Shown piece after piece: positions 43,901 through 64,000 of a stretch of 64,000 bases of DNA. The first letter of the stretch is position 1. Each line of letters begins with the position of its first letter. The DNA comes from Ficedula albicollis. Its lineage: Eukaryota > Chordata > Aves > Passeriformes > Muscicapidae. The translations under genes and the position numbers were made by a program. The notes beneath the pieces are model-generated. The model was not told the origin of the DNA and did not search any database. It worked only from the letters and a program-made list of their open reading frames with translations. Location of the stretch: NCBI RefSeq assembly GCF_000247815.1, contig NC_021692.1, forward strand, positions 3,744,727 to 3,808,726, given 5' to 3'.

Positions 43901-45626
43901 GCAGCACAGCACAGTCACAGTTGAGAGATTTCACAGAAGCTGCTTTTCTGAACCCAGTCAGCTGTTACAGCTTGGTGGAACGAGATTTTTATCAAGAACC
44001 AGGAGAGAACAGTTCCATGTTGTACACTTCTGTCGCCCTGCCCCACACTGTGGAGCCCCTGTAATACTGGGCTGCCTGAGGCTTTGGCAGCCCCGGGGCC
44101 GATATCTGAAGGAGGGTACTTGACTCTGTGTGCTAGCAAGACCCTCAGTCATCACCAGGACGCATCTCCTGGTGAGCCAGTCCTCAGACAAGGCAATGTT
44201 CCAATGCTGTGTGACTGCAGAACTCATGGGACGTGTTCCTGCTGGCACAGCTGGTCTGACTGCAGCCACTGTGCCAGCCAGTGCTTCTCCGAGCCTCTAA
44301 CTGGACAGAACACACACTGTTCTTCAGGCAGAACTTCGAGAAACACCTCAGAACATCAACCCAGTTTGTGTGATCCGTGTGGATCTGTCTGGTCATTGAG
44401 GAACAATGCCAGCATTTCCCTGGCTTTGTGTATGAGCTATGACTTCCCATCGTGGTCCTGAAGGGATTTCCCATGGCCTAAAGCCCAGGAGGTCCTGTCT
44501 GCAGTGCTGGCCAGGGCCTGAATGCTCTCCTGTCCACTCCACACCAGACAGATCCTCATTGCACTTCATCCTGTAGCTGCATTGCCTGCATTCACTTTGA
44601 TATGTGTCATTGCTACCAACAGAATAAAGATTCTGGGTTTTTTGTTACAGTCCAGTTTCAAAAAACAAACAACAAAAGCAGAAACCAACTCAGCTGTCGT
44701 ACTTGGATGGACATGATCAAATTCCAAACCAGACCTGCCAGGTTCTACATTTCCTTTGGCCCCTTTTACAGACCATGTTTAATTCTAGGCTGAGAAAAGG
44801 GAGTGTCATCTTCTTAAAACAGCACCATAGAGGTTAATGAAGGGACAGGAGATGGAGCAGTTTCCCCCCATACACACATTTGAGCTGATCATGCAAATAA
44901 ATCACAAAAAAACCACTGAAAGAAGAGACCTTCTAGGAAGGCATCTGATGCCACTGATCCCCCATGCTGCCTGTCCAGGAAAAGGGCTGCTCCTTCCTGC
45001 CAGGGGGCTGTCCCTTGGCATGGGAGGAAGCCCTGAGTCTCGTCTGCACTTGGATGATGCCAAATGACAGGACTCCCCTATGCTCAGGCCCGTGGAAGCA
45101 GCAGCAGATCACAGAGGCCGGTAGCACTGAGGCCGACTCCTACGGAGCCTTAGGATAGCTAAGATTGATCTATATGGACAAATGGGCAGGTATAACATCA
45201 CATTGAATTTAAAACACAGGGCCATTTACTTTTCAGACTCTTCACACAGACTCCTTCCTCCTCCCCTCCCTCTTTGAGAGGAGGAAGAGTTTTCTAGCAC
45301 AGAGAAGATTTGCAGTTTCCCAATGGGATGAGAAAACTTACTTGGCAAAGGTATTGTACATCACCCAGTCATCGTAACCAGACAAAACTCCACGGAGCTC
45401 AGAGAGCTTCGTCTGTCCCTCAAGACAGTCTCTTGCCACAGTTCTGCCCAGTCGGCCGCTCCCAGCTCCGGCTGCCCGCGGCTCGGCGATTCCTCGTTCC
45501 TGGGACACAGGCCGGCTGGGCAGCCCTCCTGCCTGAGCAGCAGCAGTTCAGGGGAGCCCTCCCCGGCCTCCTGGCCAGCACCCACAGCTCGCCCACCCAC
45601 GCAGTGCACCAGCATGTGCCTCCCCC
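40946..45626. other. DNAJC11-PHF13 intergenic region and probable PHF13 3' UTR
   Basis: The part next to PHF13 is probably its 3' UTR. No THAP domain (C2CH motif) was seen on either strand, although THAP3 lies between these genes in human. The short reading frames here show no family resemblance. Confidence 0.6.
43505..43510 (-). promoter_or_regulatory. PHF13: Candidate PHF13 poly(A) signal
   Basis: AATAAA on the minus strand, 2.1 kb past the PHF13 stop. Another minus-strand AATAAA occurs at 42094-42099. Which, if either, ends PHF13 is not shown by the sequence. Confidence 0.3.
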
Positions 45627-48750
<3,124 letters not shown>

Positions 48751-49091
48751 AGAGCGGAGCTCGCTCAGCGCTGTCGGCTCTGGGCCGGTCTTGTGTTCCC
48801 CCGGCACCACTGGGCGGCTCCTTCTGAGCGCCAGCCCGGGGCCAAGGGCGCGGGGCTGGGCGCGGTAGCTGCGGGGCCCTGGGACCGGCCCGAGCGGCAC
48901 CGCGCTGCCAGCACCGCCGCGTTACGCAACGGCCGCTCGCGGGGGCCCCAGCCGGGACGGGCTCCCGAGCCCACCCACCGCCTCCTTGCCTGATTTCCAG
49001 CTGCCTTTCCCGCCCGAGAGTCGCTCGGGGGTCGGTCCCAGCGGCTCCGTGCAGGGCGTGACCCAGGTGCGCTCCCCGCAGGCACGGCGGC

Positions 49092-54121
<5,030 letters not shown>

Positions 54122-55925
54122 CACAGGAAGCGGCTTGACAGAGTCCCTCATCTGGAACCTGGGCTGCTTTGGGAGAAGGCTGAGGCAAACCAGTGCTTGG
54201 AAACAAAACCATACTGATCACAGAGGGAGCAAGAACTCTGGCTGTTGGGTGTGATGCTGTGGGCCTGCAGGCAGCAAGGCCTCCACTGCTTCCCCTCGGC
54301 CCTTCAGGGCGGGAGACGGCGCCACGCTGCCCACAGGGATCTGGGCTGATCCCTGGGGAAAGCGCTCGTGGTGAGCCATGCCACAGCACCGCTGCTTACA
54401 GCTTGTGACCAGACACCTTTCACTGGGAGTTCCTTCACCCTGTAATGCTTCGTTTGCCACCAAACTCCTTCATTCAGTTTCTGTCTTGGTAGGGCAGTGG
54501 TGCGGACAGCCCCCTGCATTGTGTGCCTCAGAGGGAGACAGGCTTCCTGTGCACGTGTTGGGATTGAAAGGTAGTTATTTTAGGATTTTTTTTTTTCTTC
54601 TTTTTATTTGGGGTTTGCAGTTTTATTTTGGCTTGTGTAAGATTTGCCTTTATACTTGCCCAAGTGCCCTGGCCAGGTGGGCTCTGTTTATCTACCTGTG
54701 CTGAAGAGCAGCTGCGTGCAGTTTATTTGTGGAATGTTTCTGGAAGAAGGAAACAGCTGAACCTGCAGCATGACTCCCTGAGAGCAACTGCTGCACCTTC
54801 AGGAGAACCCTGAAGTATGGAAGAAGCTAAGGTGTGGCTGGATGCATTTGCTTTTTTGGTCTTTAAATTTTAGCTAATAGAGGAAAAGTTTGCATTTAAA
54901 CTGAATTCAGAGATGGAAACCCCGTGTACTCGATCTCTCTCCTCCAGGCTTGCCCCTGGATCAAGGAGCTTCCGAGCCCTGTTTCAACAGCATCAGTGTC
55001 TTCACAGCTTTACAAAACATGTTTTGCCCCAATGCTGTGTGACGCTGCTGCACCCCTCAGCCACGGGGAAGCCGGGCTGTTGTCCAGCCTGGAACACTGA
55101 CAGTGCCTTGAGAGCGCCGCGTGCCAGCAGGGAACGCGCAGGGCCCGGCTGCCCCTTGGTGTCAAACCCATGGACAGAGCAGGGGGGCACAGGCGCCCTC
55201 AATTCGGGGCAGCTGCTGCTTTTTTGGGAGCAATGGCCGATTCCTGACAGCGCCGCAGGCTGAGGCATTTCTGCTGAGCTATAAATAACGCACCCCGGCG
55301 CACGCGGCTGTGCTCGCTGCTGGACCCCCAGTCCCACCTGCTGAGCAGCTACAGATCTGTATTTATTTTTTGTAGAATTCATTGTGTTGAATCCTCAAGT
55401 ACAGTTGAACTCCATCCTTTGAAACAAAGGCATTTTACATTTGAAGATAATGTATTTTTATTCTCATAGTTTGTTTTTAAATTTACTTGCAGCAGTCAAG
55501 TTAAATAAAACCTGTTACACAATTCTGTTTTCTGTGAGGCGAAGGGACCTGGAGTGCGATTTTATTGGGAGTTTCCCATTCCAGATATGCTTAAATTCGG
55601 GGCAGCTGCTGCTTTTTTGGGAGCAATGGCCGATTCCTGACAGCGCCGCAGGCTGAGGCATTTCTGCTGAGCTATAAATAACGCACCCCGGCGCACGCGG
55701 CTGTGCTCGCTGCTGGACCCCCAGTCCCACCTGCTGAGCAGCTACAGATCTGTATTTATTTTTTGTAGAATTCATTGTGTTGAATCCTCAAGTACAGTTG
55801 AACTCCATCCTTTGAAACAAAGGCATTTTACATTTGCAGATAATGTATTTTTATTCTCATAGTTTGTTTTTAAATTTACTTGCAGCAGTCAAGTTAAATA
55901 AAACCTGTTACACAATTCTGTTTTC
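54122..55925 (+). promoter_or_regulatory. KLHL21: KLHL21 3' UTR with two poly(A) signals
   Basis: About 1.8 kb follow the stop codon without another coding exon. Canonical AATAAA hexamers occur at 55504-55509 and 55897-55902, exactly 393 bp apart because they lie in the two copies of a tandem duplication. Either can end the transcript. A T-rich tract lies near 54588-54607. Confidence 0.65.
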
Positions 55926-55986
55926 TGTGAGGCGAAGGGACCTGGAGTGAGATTTTATTGGGAGTTTCTCATTCCAGATATGCTTA
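55201..55986 (+). repeat. KLHL21: 393-bp tandem duplication in KLHL21 3' UTR
   Basis: Copies at 55201-55593 and 55594-55986, beginning AATTCGGGGCAGCTGCTGC. About three substitutions seen. Each copy has a + strand AATAAA and, about 50 nt later, a TTTATT that reads AATAAA on the minus strand. Confidence 0.95.
55954..55959 (-). promoter_or_regulatory. ZBTB48: Candidate ZBTB48 poly(A) signal
   Basis: AATAAA on the minus strand about 750 nt past the ZBTB48 stop, just beyond the KLHL21 poly(A) signal on the other strand. A duplicate lies at 55561-55566. ATTAAA variants nearer the stop (about 56392 and 56271) are alternatives. Confidence 0.35.
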
Positions 55987-56709
55987 AACTGGAGCTTCTC
56001 TGCCTCCTTGGTGAGTAGAGGGGGAAAGGGGAGAGAGCGCAGCTGCAACTCTGGGGTGTGGGGGTACACACAGAGATCTCCCCCCACCCTGGCACCTCTC
56101 AGGCCATGGTTCTCACTCTCCCAGCAACCCTGGATTGGGTTATTTGGGACACAGTACAACTCCACATGTGAGCACAAAGGCGCAGGCACTTTGTGTCTCC
56201 TGGAGTGTGTTTCAAGTGAACTCACAACTCACTCATCCCAGTGCTGAGCAGATGAGGCTCATGCTCTGCCTTTAATGGGGGAAAGAAAGAGCAACTGACA
56301 AAAGCTTAGCAAAACAATGGAGAAATAAGGCACAAGTTAAAAGGAGGAGTTAAGGAATGGGCAGAGCTGCTCTCTGTGGGGGAAGGAGAGCTTTAATCAC
56401 AGGCAGGGTGAGAGGGATGGAGGAAAGGGGAGGGCAGCACCAGCTCCTGCATCAGAAAGTGAATCAGTATGACACAGGGAGGTCAGTCCCATCCCACTGC
56501 ACACCACACATGGACACTGACTGGAGTGACCGTTCTGAGACTTCTTCATCTGACACTCAGTCACAACATCATGGTGACTTTCTTTCCCTGCAGCCTGGAG
56601 TTGGACATTGGCAGAAAAGGAGGGGAGGGGCTCAAAAGAACAAGTGTGGCAGAAAATGGCTCAGCTTAATGCTTTACTCTGTTGCAGTGTAAGAGGATGG
56701 GTGGCAACA

Positions 56710-63446
<6,737 letters not shown>

Positions 63447-63518
63447 CTGCCAGGAGCACAGACAGGGTCAGGCTGGCAGGCAGCAGCACAGTTCAGGCTC
63501 AGCAGCACTCTGGCACCT

Positions 63519-63952
<434 letters not shown>

Positions 63953-64000
63953 ACTCCCTCTGTCCTCAGTTTTGCCCTGCTATGAGGAAACACCCCAGAA

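Overview
The window looks like vertebrate nuclear DNA, most likely from a bird (perhaps a songbird). It contains multi-exon genes with GT-AG introns, CpG-island promoters and AATAAA poly(A) signals. The gene order is DNAJC11 - PHF13 - KLHL21 - ZBTB48 - TAS1R1, which is the human 1p36.31 block read in reverse, and introns and spacing are compact. The species call is an inference from compactness and low repeat content; the gene identities rest on the translated exons.

Layout. 1-18.95 kb: AT-richer sequence with no convincing exon, apart from an orphan CpG island at about 5.2-7.2 kb. 18.95-21.3 kb: a second CpG island, the probable DNAJC11 promoter and first exon. 25.08-40.7 kb: DNAJC11 on +, exons 2-16, with exon 5 present twice in tandem. 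40.9-45.6 kb: gene-free sequence and probable PHF13 3' UTR. 45.6-47.6 kb: PHF13 on -. 47.6-49.1 kb: GC-rich region between the head-to-head PHF13 and KLHL21. 49.1-55.9 kb: KLHL21 on +, with a duplicated 3' end. 56.7-60.5 kb: ZBTB48 on -, all eleven zinc fingers present but the BTB part missing. 61.55-63.45 kb: the last two exons of TAS1R1 on -.

Two kinds of oddity dominate. First, there are seven uninterrupted poly-C runs (185-1249 nt, about 5.5 kb in total), all C on the given strand and all in GC-rich promoter or exon sequence. One splits KLHL21 without removing conserved residues and shifts its frame. Others sit exactly where the PHF13 start, the ZBTB48 BTB exon, the TAS1R1 stop and DNAJC11 exon 1 are expected. 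They are most simply assembly or base-calling artefacts, and the long proline and glycine reading frames across them are not proteins. Second, there are at least seven recent direct tandem duplications (53-932 bp). One duplicates a phase-0 129-bp coding exon of DNAJC11, one the KLHL21 poly(A) signal, and one a ZBTB48 splice acceptor. These are either real recent duplications or false duplications from merged haplotypes.

The genes are neighbours rather than a pathway: a mitochondrial J-protein, a PHD chromatin reader, a CUL3 adaptor for mitosis, a telomere-binding zinc-finger protein and a taste receptor. I found no clearly new biological system; the duplications and the poly-C runs are what most deserve checking.
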